Shown in pieces: positions 15,583 to 24,051 of a stretch of 47,103 nt of DNA (positions are counted from its first letter, which is position 1; every line of letters starts with the position of its first letter). The position numbers and the translations under genes were made by a program. The notes under the pieces were generated by a model. That model did not search any database, was not told the DNA's origin, and worked only from the letters and a program-made list of their open reading frames with translations. This stretch comes from a bacterium. GTDB taxonomy: Bacteria; Patescibacteriota; Minisyncoccia; UBA6257; 02-FULL-45-10c. The stretch lies in assembly GCA_030646915.1 (NCBI GenBank), contig JAUSKT010000012.1, forward strand, positions 68,663 through 115,765. Direction: 5' to 3'.

Positions 15583-15758
15583 GTGAAACACTGATTGGGC
15601 GTAATACATGAAACATTTTCAGATAAATAGGCCTATTTAAAAACCAATGTTTCACACTAGCGTGAAACATTGGTAATGATTTGTGGTTAAATTCTAAAAT
15701 TTGTTTCCGGTGAAACAAATCTATTGTAAAAGCTTTTGTTTTACATTAAGTTTTATTG

Positions 15759-16247
15759 ATGACGCAAAAATCTGAGATCGGAAAATTAGGAGAAGATCTA
15801 GCTTGTGAGTATTTAATTAAGAGGGGATATAAAATTATTGAGCGTAATTTTAGAAAGCCATGGGGAGAATTGGATATTATTGTGAAACAAAATAATGGGA
15901 CTTTAATTTTTGTGGAAGTAAAGACAATAAAGCAAACCGAAGAATTTCGTGGGATCTATAATTTGGCTGAATACGCTCCTAATTCTTTATGGCAAGCAAT
16001 TCGGCAATACGGCAATACGGCAATGCTTAGAAAAATGCGGCAAAAAATTGGCTGGAAAGAATCTTTGCAAATAATGCCAGAAGAAAATTTGACTGCGGCT
16101 AAACTTAAAAAACTTCAAAGAACCGCCCAATTATATGTTGGTCATAATCAAGAATTAGTAGACGATAAGATGGGATGGAGAATTGATTTAATTGCTATAA
16201 CTTTATGTGGCGATTCAGCCGACATTAAATATTTTGAAAATTTATAA
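15759..16247 (+). CDS. YraN-family (UPF0102) nuclease-like protein
   Basis: About 162 residues from ATG 15759 (a TTG one codon earlier is less likely). The family core is intact: IGKLGEDLACEYLIKRGYKIIERNFR, then GELDIIV and LIFVEVKT. The Glu, Asp and ExK residues are those of a restriction-endonuclease fold. The protein is longer than usual for the family (about 120) because of an insertion around residues 68-125, near a short tandem repeat (CGGCAATA at 16010-16024). The biological role of YraN proteins is not settled; a nucleic-acid-processing function is likely from the fold. Confidence 0.85.
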   Translation: MTQKSEIGKLGEDLACEYLIKRGYKIIERNFRKPWGELDIIVKQNNGTLIFVEVKTIKQTEEFRGIYNLAEYAPNSLWQAIRQYGNTAMLRKMRQKIGWKESLQIMPEENLTAAKLKKLQRTAQLYVGHNQELVDDKMGWRIDLIAITLCGDSADIKYFENL

Positions 16248-16253
16248 AAAAAG

Positions 16254-16283
16254 ACCGAGCACATAAATATTTATGTGCTCGGT
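16254..16283 (-). terminator. Intrinsic terminator of the porin-like gene
   Basis: Perfect stem ACCGAGCACATAAA/TTTATGTGCTCGGT. The minus strand continues into CTTTTTTTATA, while the plus side lacks a T tract. Confidence 0.85.
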
Positions 16284-16301
16284 TGGAGCCAAGCTTTATT
16301 T

Positions 16302-17633
16302 TTAAAAGCTTCGGACAAATGATACGCCCCATTGATAAACATTGGGGACAGGAAGATTAATTTTCCAATAGGAAAATTCCCATTTTATATCAAAATCTTC
16401 AGTCAGCGCATAATTGAGTCCAAAAGTATATTTATTAACTGATGTATTTATGCGTTTGTTACTTGGGGCAAATGCTAAATGTCTAGTATTTGAAGAAAAC
16501 ATCATTTCTGGCCCCCGCCTTTCTAACCGGCCAAAAGATACTATTCCCAATAATTGTTTTCTGATTGGAAATGCGCCTTGTAAATAAAGCCCCCTGTTAA
16601 TTTCTAATTTTGTAGGCAGTTGTTCCGTGTTTTGCAAGAAATCTATTTCTCCATCGGCGTCAGCCTGGGCATGGCGGAATTTATTTTCGCCATAAACATA
16701 TTCTCCAGTGAAGCTAAGGCGGCGGTATCGGAAAGAAAGATCTGTTCCTAAAATAGTATAAGGAAGGCCTGGTTCCAGCGAATAAGTTCCGCTATGCATC
16801 CCGGATAATCCCAAGCTGATGCCCGTCAGTTTTATGCGTTTTTTTTCAGAAATCGGATGGGAGAATTTAAAGTCGCCAAGAAGAAATTCCATTCTTCCGC
16901 CAAAGGCTTTTTGGTTGAAGTGGGACGCAAGCCGATTTTTGGTATTTCCAAAATCCAGATCCACGCCTCCAATTGGCGGAGGGGGAATGCCAGGCATTTG
17001 GGAATTAGGAAAAGTTCGGGATCGGTCGCTGATTTCTCCAAGTCCGTTTACTACATAAATGCTGAGAATTTTAGGAATATAAATTTTATCAGATTCAGAA
17101 TTATAACTTAAATTCAATCCAGTATCGCTATAGCCGGGAGTTAAAATAGCGCGAGGGCCATTAAGCCGGTGGCTGATGAAGTCTAAATCGCTGGGATCGG
17201 CATAGATATCCGGGCGGGTAAGGGTAAGAAACTGATCTGGTTTATATAAGCTATTGTAATAGCCGAAAGGAACCAGAAATTTTCCGATTTTAATTTCGTA
17301 ATTTTCATAAGTGAGTTGGGAATAAAGCTGATATAGGACAATATGTCCGTTTTCCGGCGGTGGAATTTTGAATTCCGCAAAAATTTTATTTTCCCAATGG
17401 GTGGGGCCGATATCAAATGCGGGATATTGCCAGTTCCATCCAAAAAAAGCAATGATCCAAATCGGATTTTGAATTATGAATTCATTCCTTTGATTTTCTG
17501 GGCCATTGATTCTGAAGTTTAAAGCAAAGCTGCCGTTAAAATTAGCAGGAGTTTGTTCGTCAGTTTTGGCGAAAGAAATAGGGCTAGAAGCAAAGAAAAA
17601 AATAATAGCAAGCAGAAGTTGGGACCTCTTCAT
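16302..17633 (-). CDS. Predicted outer-membrane beta-barrel porin
   Basis: 443 residues. A signal peptide ends near SSPISFA (residue 22). The mature protein is built of alternating polar/hydrophobic strands with aromatic girdles and turns, for example KIFAEFKIPP, LYSQLTYENYEIKIGKFLVPFGYYN and GRMEFLLGDFKF. It ends with a terminal strand WGVSFVRSF whose last residue is Phe, the signal read by the BAM machinery of diderm bacteria. The pattern resembles porins of the phosphate-selective/OprO-like group. Patescibacteria are generally regarded as lacking a standard outer membrane, so this is unexpected. Codon use is as AT-rich as in its neighbours. The gene is monocistronic with its own terminator. 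Confidence 0.7.
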   Translation of the reverse strand: MKRSQLLLAIIFFFASSPISFAKTDEQTPANFNGSFALNFRINGPENQRNEFIIQNPIWIIAFFGWNWQYPAFDIGPTHWENKIFAEFKIPPPENGHIVLYQLYSQLTYENYEIKIGKFLVPFGYYNSLYKPDQFLTLTRPDIYADPSDLDFISHRLNGPRAILTPGYSDTGLNLSYNSESDKIYIPKILSIYVVNGLGEISDRSRTFPNSQMPGIPPPPIGGVDLDFGNTKNRLASHFNQKAFGGRMEFLLGDFKFSHPISEKKRIKLTGISLGLSGMHSGTYSLEPGLPYTILGTDLSFRYRRLSFTGEYVYGENKFRHAQADADGEIDFLQNTEQLPTKLEINRGLYLQGAFPIRKQLLGIVSFGRLERRGPEMMFSSNTRHLAFAPSNKRINTSVNKYTFGLNYALTEDFDIKWEFSYWKINLPVPNVYQWGVSFVRSF

Positions 17634-17722
17634 TTTCAGTTTTTTGGATTTTCAATTTCCTATTCAGAATAGTATATCCAGTTAGGCTAAAAAGTCAATT
17701 TAATTTATACTATAATTAAGAT

Positions 17723-20164
17723 ATGAAAAAATATTGGGCTTTAGGAATTTTAATAATAGGAACCCTTTTTCTTTTTGGGAATTTAAATTTAGTCCAAGCT
17801 ATCCCCACTATTACTGGTCTTTCTTATCCCCCCTCGGATGACATCAAGAACTTCTATATTTGCCCAGAACAAACTGGGCATCCCGACGTTAGCAATATTC
17901 ATTCTTGGACTTCCTGTGATATTGGAGGAAATGGTAAATTATTAGTTCCAAATGTGCCAGATACTGCTCGCGGTAACCGATTGCAGTGGGCGGCTGAAGT
18001 TCTTGTAAATGCTGCTAATAAAATGGTTGATTCTTGTCGGGGCGGGTATATTCATATTAACAGTGGCACTAACCTTCAATGGGCTGGTTTGAGCGGAATA
18101 GCGATGAGAGCCTATCCTCAATTTAATTGGTCAGCGGGTAGTATGACTCGGAGTCCCTCCAGGACATCATTAATTCGTTATACGAATTGGTACGCCGGAA
18201 ATGGAGAAATTAATGGAATGAATATGCTGATTGCCCCCTGCCCTAGGCTGGATGCCTCGACGAGTCTTTGTATAAATAATGAAACTGGAATTTGTAATTT
18301 GGATTCAAATACTCCAATTATAGTTACTCCCGGCACAGAATATAAAATCACATGGAAATCTCAATATGCCGAAAGTTGCACAATGACGGGACCAGAAGAT
18401 ACTTTTGGTTCGCCTCAGATTAGTGAATATGACCCGGCAAACAGAAAAATTATTTCTATACAAACTCAGCGCCCTACGGCAGTTAAAAATAATAACAGTA
18501 GCGACATCAGAAGATATAGACTTTCTTGCACCGGGGTTTTAGACGGCAGCGTTAGTGGTGCTCCGAGTACCATAACCAGAGACGCCTTAGTATATATTGG
18601 CGACATTCCAGCAGCGCCGCAAGTCGTTTCTTTTACAGTCAGTCCAAACCCAATTAATAAAGGCCAAAAAGCAGTTTTAAAATGGCAGACTTCAAATGCT
18701 GATAGAGTAACAATTAAAAATTTAACTACTCAGCAAGTTGAGCAAGTAGCTGCCATAGAAGAAAGAGGCAAGGAAGTCATGCCAACGCAGTTCACCACCT
18801 ATACATTAAAAGCAGAAAATACTATATACCCGCTTACCAGCCCATCTAGGTCAGTTACTTTAAAAGTCTTGGCTCCAGGCACTAAGCCAATCCCAATAGT
18901 TCCTGGAGTTCCGGAAATTCCAACAGCTCCGCCAGATGAAGCTTCACCAACAGAAGCTCCATCAGAATCAGCGCCGGACAAAGTTGATGTGAAAGTTAAT
19001 GATTCAGACGGGCCAATAACAGTGGGCGCGCCCGCGAATTTAAATATTTCTTGGAATTTGGACCGATATTGCTTGGCTTATGGTTCTTGGTTTGGATTTA
19101 AAACAAAAGCCGGAAGCCAAATTGTGAATGTTGCAAAAGCCGGCGATTATACTTATAAACTTTATTGCCCAGGATTTAATTCAACTTCAGATGAAGTTTC
19201 GGTAAAAGTCTTGGGCGGGGGAAGTACCGCAGGTGTTTCAGGCACCCCAGGCGCGCCAGCAATTCCATTTCCAGCTGCGGAAGCGAGTATTAGTTTGGAT
19301 GGCAAAAACTTTTTAAGGAGCGTTCGGGTAACGCAAGGAAAACCAGTAAGCCTTTGGCTTTCTGCCGGTTATGATATTAATGGAGATCGCAGAGTTTCCA
19401 GAAGCGAAGATGGGGGATGGAGCAGTTTGATGTCCGGCGGAGGGAGATGCGATTTTAATTATGATTTGAAAGATAATCCAATTTTTGAGGCTTCGGTTTT
19501 TAATCCCCAAAATGCCAAAGAATGCACTGCGCCCTTGGAAGAGAAAGTATTTAATGATCCGCCAGGAGTTTATAGGTTTGCAGTATTACGGTTAGTTCAA
19601 TCTGACGGAAAAGTTTCCAATACTGGATATGTCAATATAGCAATTCAACCGCCTCCTCCCCCAACTGGTCCGCCAATAGTAGATTTTAAAATTAATGGAG
19701 TGGAAGGCCCGCTGAATTTGGGGGCGCCGGCTTCTTATAATTTAACTTGGCAAGTTTCTAATGCCGACACTTGCGATGCTTCAGGTTCTTGGAGTGGATC
19801 AAAAGGAATTGCCGGTTCAGAAAGTTTGGTGAGTTCAATTAAAAGAGATTTTGAATATACTCTTTCTTGCACGGGAAAATTAGGAACCACTGCAAAAACT
19901 ATTTTATTAAAAGTTGCGGAAATCCCGGTTTGTGAATTTACGGCATTGCCTAAAGTTTTAGGCCAGTCCGCATTTATTAATGAATCTGTTTTAAGCTGGA
20001 AATGCCAGTTTGCTAATAGCTGTTCAATTTCTCCGAGCGTCAATACAAGTGTTGATACTTTCGGTTCAGTCCGGGTTTCACCGGCAGTTACTACAAAATA
20101 CACCTTGAACTGCCAAAATCTTGAAGGCAGAGCGAGTTTTGACCAGGAAGTAGAAGTTCGGTAA
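17723..20164 (+). CDS. Large secreted protein with Ig-like repeats
   Basis: 813 residues. The signal peptide (residues 1-26, ending LVQA) is followed by an N-terminal domain of unknown type (residues about 27-180). Several Ig-like modules follow, with recurring patterns such as YKITWKSQYAESC, AVLKWQTSNADRV, YNLTWQVSNADTC and SVLSWKCQFANSC. Pro/Ala/Thr-rich linkers separate them (near residues 390-425 and 500-520). Paired cysteines in each module suggest disulphides, so it functions outside the cell. There is no obvious sortase motif or C-terminal anchor. It is probably an adhesin-like or surface-layer-associated protein. Confidence 0.8.
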   Translation: MKKYWALGILIIGTLFLFGNLNLVQAIPTITGLSYPPSDDIKNFYICPEQTGHPDVSNIHSWTSCDIGGNGKLLVPNVPDTARGNRLQWAAEVLVNAANKMVDSCRGGYIHINSGTNLQWAGLSGIAMRAYPQFNWSAGSMTRSPSRTSLIRYTNWYAGNGEINGMNMLIAPCPRLDASTSLCINNETGICNLDSNTPIIVTPGTEYKITWKSQYAESCTMTGPEDTFGSPQISEYDPANRKIISIQTQRPTAVKNNNSSDIRRYRLSCTGVLDGSVSGAPSTITRDALVYIGDIPAAPQVVSFTVSPNPINKGQKAVLKWQTSNADRVTIKNLTTQQVEQVAAIEERGKEVMPTQFTTYTLKAENTIYPLTSPSRSVTLKVLAPGTKPIPIVPGVPEIPTAPPDEASPTEAPSESAPDKVDVKVNDSDGPITVGAPANLNISWNLDRYCLAYGSWFGFKTKAGSQIVNVAKAGDYTYKLYCPGFNSTSDEVSVKVLGGGSTAGVSGTPGAPAIPFPAAEASISLDGKNFLRSVRVTQGKPVSLWLSAGYDINGDRRVSRSEDGGWSSLMSGGGRCDFNYDLKDNPIFEASVFNPQNAKECTAPLEEKVFNDPPGVYRFAVLRLVQSDGKVSNTGYVNIAIQPPPPPTGPPIVDFKINGVEGPLNLGAPASYNLTWQVSNADTCDASGSWSGSKGIAGSESLVSSIKRDFEYTLSCTGKLGTTAKTILLKVAEIPVCEFTALPKVLGQSAFINESVLSWKCQFANSCSISPSVNTSVDTFGSVRVSPAVTTKYTLNCQNLEGRASFDQEVEVR

Positions 20165-20264
20165 CTGGGTCTTGACTTTTTAAATTTTTTGATATATACT
20201 TAATTTTAATGATTGATTGTCCGCCTCGAGCGGATATTTTATTAAGAAGAAGATAATTAAAGGT

Positions 20265-20336
20265 ATCTCGCCTCTGCATAAAGCTTCGGCGAGATGCTCA
20301 ATTTTGTAGATAAATTTTTGTCGCTACAAATTGAGC
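20265..20336 (+). promoter_or_regulatory. nusA leader with two consecutive hairpins
   Basis: Hairpin 1 is ATCTCGCC/GGCGAGAT (20265-20295). Hairpin 2 is GCTCAATTTTGTAG/CTACAAATTGAGC (20296-20336) with one bulged base. An ATG at 20294 sits at their junction and is in frame with nusA. A smaller TCCGC/GCGGA hairpin at 20219-20233 may end the preceding transcript. Confidence 0.55.
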
Positions 20337-20359
20337 TAAAAAATTTATACAAAATTGGC

Positions 20360-21676
20360 ATGTTTAATTTAAAAGAATTAAAAAAAGCAGTAGAGCAGAT
20401 TTCCCAGGAAAAGGGCGTTGATCCGCAGAAAGTTTTTGAGGCGCTGGAAATGTCTTTGGCAGCGGCTTATAAAAAAGAATATTGCGGAAAAGGCGAAGTA
20501 GTCCGGGCTAAATTTGACCAAAAGACCGGCGCTTTGAAATTTTGGAAAGTAAAAACTGTAGTGGATGAAACCAAGGTTCGGATAGTTGAAGAAGAGCCAG
20601 TTCCGGAAGGCGGAGTGCCAGAAAATGACTCCCGCCAATTTAGAGAGAGAGAAGAAGTTTTCCAAGAAGGTGAGGGCGTTTTACCTCGTTACAATCCCGA
20701 CCGGCATATTTTTTTGGAAGAAGCTAAAAAGGAAAAATCCGATGCAGTTTTAGAGGAAGAATTGGTTTATCCATTGGAAACTCATGATGATTTCGGCCGG
20801 ATTGCCGCCCAGACTGCCAAACAAGTTATCTTACAGAGATTGCGCGAAGCAGAAAGAAATTCTATTTTAGAAGAATATAAAAATAAAGAAGGTGAAATTG
20901 TCAGCGGATTAATCCAGCGTTATGACCGCGGGAATGTTTTTGTCGACTTGGGCAGGGCAACGGGCATTATGTTTCATAATGAATCCATTCCTGGGGAGAG
21001 GTATACCGTCGGTGATCGTATGCGCTTTTATATTTTAGCGGTTCAAGAGGAATCCCGAATTCCAGGAGTTATCCTTTCCCGTTCTCATCCGAAATTTATC
21101 AGCAAACTTTTTGAATTAGAAGTTCCAGAAATTAATGATGGGATTGTAGAGATCAAATCCATTGCTCGGGAACCGGGCAGCCGGACTAAAATTGCAGTTT
21201 ATTCCAATACTGAAGGAATTGATCCTGTGGGATCTTGTGTCGGCCAGCGTGGAACTAGAGTAATGGCAGTTTCTAATGAATTGGGCCAGGAAAAAATTGA
21301 TATTATTGAGTGGGCAGAAGCTCCGGAAAAATTTATTGCTAATTCTCTTTCTCCCGCCAAGGTGACTAACGTGGAAATTTCGCCAAGGAGAGAAGCAAAA
21401 GCTTTTGTTCCGGAAGACCAATTGAGTTTGGCAATCGGAAAAGGAGGGCAGAATGTCAGATTGGCAGCGAAACTTACCAGCTGGAAAATAGATGTCCGTT
21501 CGCAATCCAATCCAGATGAAGCGATAGTTGGCGGAACAGCTGATTCTGTGGAATCTAAATCTTCAGATGAAGCTGCTGTTGAAAAAACAGAACCTGTTTT
21601 GGAAAATAAAAATTCTCCTGCTCCTGAAAATAGCGAAGCTCCAAAAAAACGAGGCCGAAAGAAAAAAACTGAATAA
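20360..21676 (+). CDS. nusA: Transcription termination/antitermination factor NusA
   Basis: 438 residues from ATG 20360, which gives [19 protein letters not shown], the normal N-terminus. An in-frame ATG at 20294 would add 22 residues encoded by a leader hairpin. Domains: NTD for RNA polymerase binding (1-140), S1 (about 195-260, [20 protein letters not shown]), KH1 ([14 protein letters not shown]) and KH2 ([16 protein letters not shown]). A Lys/Arg-rich tail ends in KKRGRKKK. NusA controls pausing, intrinsic termination and antitermination. The acidic repeats found in E. coli are absent. Confidence 0.95.
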   Translation: MFNLKELKKAVEQISQEKGVDPQKVFEALEMSLAAAYKKEYCGKGEVVRAKFDQKTGALKFWKVKTVVDETKVRIVEEEPVPEGGVPENDSRQFREREEVFQEGEGVLPRYNPDRHIFLEEAKKEKSDAVLEEELVYPLETHDDFGRIAAQTAKQVILQRLREAERNSILEEYKNKEGEIVSGLIQRYDRGNVFVDLGRATGIMFHNESIPGERYTVGDRMRFYILAVQEESRIPGVILSRSHPKFISKLFELEVPEINDGIVEIKSIAREPGSRTKIAVYSNTEGIDPVGSCVGQRGTRVMAVSNELGQEKIDIIEWAEAPEKFIANSLSPAKVTNVEISPRREAKAFVPEDQLSLAIGKGGQNVRLAAKLTSWKIDVRSQSNPDEAIVGGTADSVESKSSDEAAVEKTEPVLENKNSPAPENSEAPKKRGRKKKTE

Positions 21677-21681
21677 AATTT

Positions 21682-23658
21682 ATGTTAACTTTATTAATTT
21701 TTATACCAGTTGTTTTAGCTGTTACTTACAGTGTTTATCTAATGCTTTGGCTTCAAAAACAGCCCAATGGAAATGCAAAAATGGTTGAAATTGCCGCTGC
21801 TATTCAGGATGGGTCGGCTGCTTTTTTGAATCGCCAATATAAAAGTGTGGCTGTTGTGGCCGCTATTTTACTTATTGCTATTTATTATTTATTAGGAGGA
21901 ATGTCCGCTCTCGGATTTTTAATCGGGTCTTCTGCGTCTGCTTTGGCTGGTTATATCGGAATGAATGTCGCAGTGCGGTCTAATTCTAAAACTGCAGAAG
22001 CCGCAAATCAAGGCTTGAATTCCGCGCTATCTCTCGCTTTCAGGGCTGGTTCAGTTACAGGATTTTTAGTTGTTGCCCTAGGTCTTTTATCAATTGCCGG
22101 ATTTTATCTTGCGACTAATGATGTTAAAGCTTTAATCAGTTTAGGTTTTGGCGCAAGTTTAATTTCAATTTTTGCCAGATTAGGAGGGGGTATTTACACT
22201 AAAGCCGCGGATGTGGGAACTGATTTAGTTGGAAAAGTTGAGGCTGGAATTCCAGAAGATGATTTGAGAAATCCAGGCGTGGTTGCGGATCTTGTGGGTG
22301 ATAATGTCGGAGATTGCGCTGGAATGGCCGCGGATCTTTTTGAAACTTACGCGGTTACTCTTATCGCAGCAATGCTTCTTGGTTCATTAATTGATAAAAG
22401 CGCAACCAGCCCATTGGTAGTTTTTCCTTTGGTTCTTGGCGGCCTTGCGATTGTGGCATCGCTTATAGGAAGTTTTTTTGTAAAAGTTAATCAGGGCGGT
22501 TCTATAATGGGAGCTTTATATAAAGGCTTGATTGCATCCTTGGTTGTATCAGCAGTTTTATTTTATCCAGCGGCAAGATTTTATTTTGGCGAGGGATATT
22601 GGAATTTTTATCTTGCGACTTTAGTCGGGCTTTTAGTTACTGCATTAATGGTGGTAGTGACGGATTATTATACGGCAAAAAATTATCGGCCGGTTAAATC
22701 CATAGCTGAAGCCTCTAATTCCGGACATGGCACCAATATTATTATTGGGCTTTCTGTTGGTATGGAATCTACTTTTATTCCAATTTTAATTATCGTCGCA
22801 GCAACTTTAGTCAGTTATTTTCTTGCCGGACTTTATGGAATTTCTTTGGCGGCAACTTCAATGCTTTCAGTTGCCGGAATTATCGTGGCAATTGATTCTT
22901 TTGGGCCGGTTACGGATAATGCCGGAGGCATAGCGGAAATGAGCGGCGCTCCTGCTAATGTCCGTAACATTACCGATGCGCTTGATGCGGTTGGCAATAC
23001 TACTAAAGCCGTTACTAAGGGCTATGCGATTGCTTCTGCTGGACTTGCCGCGCTTGTGCTTTTTACGGGCTATGTCGAAGAATTTGCGGCAAAATCCCAA
23101 AACTTAGCTTTTGACTTAAAAGATCCGTATGTTGCTGCTGGGCTTTTGTTGGGTGCTGCAATTCCATATCTTTTCGCTTCAATTGCAATGAAATCAGTTG
23201 GTAATGCTGCTGGAGCGGTAGTGGAAGAAATTAGGAGGCAATTCCGGGAAATTCCTGGAATTATGGAATTTAAAGCTAAGCCGGATTATGCCCGTTGTGT
23301 TGATATTGTTACTAAGGCTGCATTAAAAGAAATGATAGTACCGGCAATAATTCCAATTTTGTCTGTAGTTTTAGTAGGAGTATTTCTCGGACCAAAAGCG
23401 CTGGGTGGATTTTTAATGGGAACTATTGTTGCTGGAATTTTCTTGGGGATTTCCATGACGACTGGCGGAGCTGCTTGGGATAATGCGAAAAAATATATTG
23501 AGAGCGGAAATTTTGGCGGAAAAGGTTCTGAAGCCCATAAAGCCGCCGTCACTGGCGATACTGTCGGCGATCCATACAAAGACACTGCCGGTCCGGCAAT
23601 CAATCCCTTGATTAAAGTTATAAATATTGTTGCCCTTCTTTTAGTTCCATTTTTATAA
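21682..23658 (+). CDS. hppA: Membrane-bound proton-translocating pyrophosphatase
   Basis: 658 residues with about 15-16 transmembrane helices. It couples hydrolysis of pyrophosphate to H+ (or Na+) export. Substrate-site motifs are all present: [11 protein letters not shown], the acidic cluster [15 protein letters not shown], and [15 protein letters not shown] near the C-terminus. The determinant motif reads [10 protein letters not shown]: Lys where K+-dependent enzymes have Ala, so a K+-independent, probably H+-pumping enzyme is expected. It would supply membrane potential in a cell with little respiratory capacity. It starts 5 nt after nusA. Confidence 0.95.
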   Translation: MLTLLIFIPVVLAVTYSVYLMLWLQKQPNGNAKMVEIAAAIQDGSAAFLNRQYKSVAVVAAILLIAIYYLLGGMSALGFLIGSSASALAGYIGMNVAVRSNSKTAEAANQGLNSALSLAFRAGSVTGFLVVALGLLSIAGFYLATNDVKALISLGFGASLISIFARLGGGIYTKAADVGTDLVGKVEAGIPEDDLRNPGVVADLVGDNVGDCAGMAADLFETYAVTLIAAMLLGSLIDKSATSPLVVFPLVLGGLAIVASLIGSFFVKVNQGGSIMGALYKGLIASLVVSAVLFYPAARFYFGEGYWNFYLATLVGLLVTALMVVVTDYYTAKNYRPVKSIAEASNSGHGTNIIIGLSVGMESTFIPILIIVAATLVSYFLAGLYGISLAATSMLSVAGIIVAIDSFGPVTDNAGGIAEMSGAPANVRNITDALDAVGNTTKAVTKGYAIASAGLAALVLFTGYVEEFAAKSQNLAFDLKDPYVAAGLLLGAAIPYLFASIAMKSVGNAAGAVVEEIRRQFREIPGIMEFKAKPDYARCVDIVTKAALKEMIVPAIIPILSVVLVGVFLGPKALGGFLMGTIVAGIFLGISMTTGGAAWDNAKKYIESGNFGGKGSEAHKAAVTGDTVGDPYKDTAGPAINPLIKVINIVALLLVPFL

Positions 23659-23666
23659 AATGAAAT

Positions 23667-24047
23667 CCCGTTAGAGATAACCATTTATCCCGTTAGAAAA
23701 TTAACAAATATGAAATTTTTAAATCAAAACTTATCAAGGATTATAGAAAGTCTTATGTCCCTAAGGCACCGGGTTTAATTTTCTAACGGGATGAATTATG
23801 TCTACGTTATACGGAGTAAAAAGAGCGGATATTTGTATACTGGGTATACGGCCGATCTACGGAAACGTTTTAACCAGCATAACGAGAATAAACATGGTTT
23901 TACTAAAAAACGGGGACCATGGGAACTTATCTACTATGAAGCATGTCATAATCAACAAGATGCAACGTCGAGAGAAAAATATTTAAAATCGGGAATGGGC
24001 AAGCGTTACCTAAAAAACAGGTTAAAACGTTTCCTATCTCTAACGGG
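23667..24047 (+). mobile_element. Candidate mobile element carrying a GIY-YIG nuclease
   Basis: 381 bp bounded by inverted ends CCCGTTAGAGATA (23667-23679) and TATCTCTAACGGG (24035-24047), and flanked by ATGAAAT (23660) and ATGAAAC (24048), a likely 6-bp target duplication. It contains a nested 102-bp CCCGTTAGA palindrome and one gene, the GIY-YIG nuclease. Removing the element would put the tig ATG one nt after the hppA stop, a normal operon junction. The termini match those of the non-coding elements at gyrA, ftsH and hsp20, so this may be the coding parent of the family. Confidence 0.6.
23689..23790 (+). repeat. CCCGTTAGA-family palindrome, nested copy before GIY-YIG gene
   Basis: 102 bp with arms CCCGTTAGAAAATTAA and TTAATTTTCTAACGGG, abutting the GIY-YIG ATG. 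Read in the same frame as the ftsH copy it encodes PVRKLTNM followed by a diverged 21-residue tail and a stop. The left flank ATTTAT only partly resembles the right flank ATGAAT. Confidence 0.82.
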
Positions 24048-24051
24048 ATGA
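23791..24051 (+). CDS. GIY-YIG single-domain nuclease
   Basis: 86 residues, the size of YhbQ/UPF0213-type proteins. The GIY-YIG core is intact: YVYVIRSKKSGYLYTGYTADLRKRFNQHN (Tyr pair, catalytic Arg), followed by the conserved Glu in WELIYYEA and a basic C-terminal helix. These nucleases cut DNA strands in repair, restriction and intron homing. The gene lies wholly within a CCCGTTAGA-bounded element, and its last codons are written by the element end. Its TGA overlaps the tig ATG (ATGA), which would couple tig translation to it. Confidence 0.85.
   Translation: MNYVYVIRSKKSGYLYTGYTADLRKRFNQHNENKHGFTKKRGPWELIYYEACHNQQDATSREKYLKSGMGKRYLKNRLKRFLSLTG

Larger units (their letters stand above)
15262..15717. 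repeat. Array of GTGAAACA motifs (parS half-site-like) in non-coding DNA
   Basis: The 500-bp gap between the HAD and YraN genes has no credible gene. It holds GTGAAAC(A) at 15262, 15339, 15352, 15402, 15458, 15507, 15583, 15662 and 15710, plus ATGAAACA at 15608 and inverted TGTTTCAC at 15441 and 15649. Spacing is mostly 47-56 or 76-77 bp. TGTTTCCGGTGAAACA (15702-15717) matches the bacterial parS consensus TGTTTCACGTGAAACA at 14 of 16 positions. Inserts between motifs are often palindromic. It may be a partition or replication site, or a nest of palindromic insertions. Confidence 0.75.

Noticed and set aside
15262-15717. CRISPR array
   Set aside because: The repeated unit is only 7-10 bp, occurs in both orientations, spacing is irregular and the spacers are often palindromic. 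No cas gene is nearby.
20294-20359. 22-residue N-terminal extension of NusA
   Set aside because: The extension is encoded by a leader hairpin and the normal NusA start MFNLKEL lies at 20360; kept only as a possible alternative.
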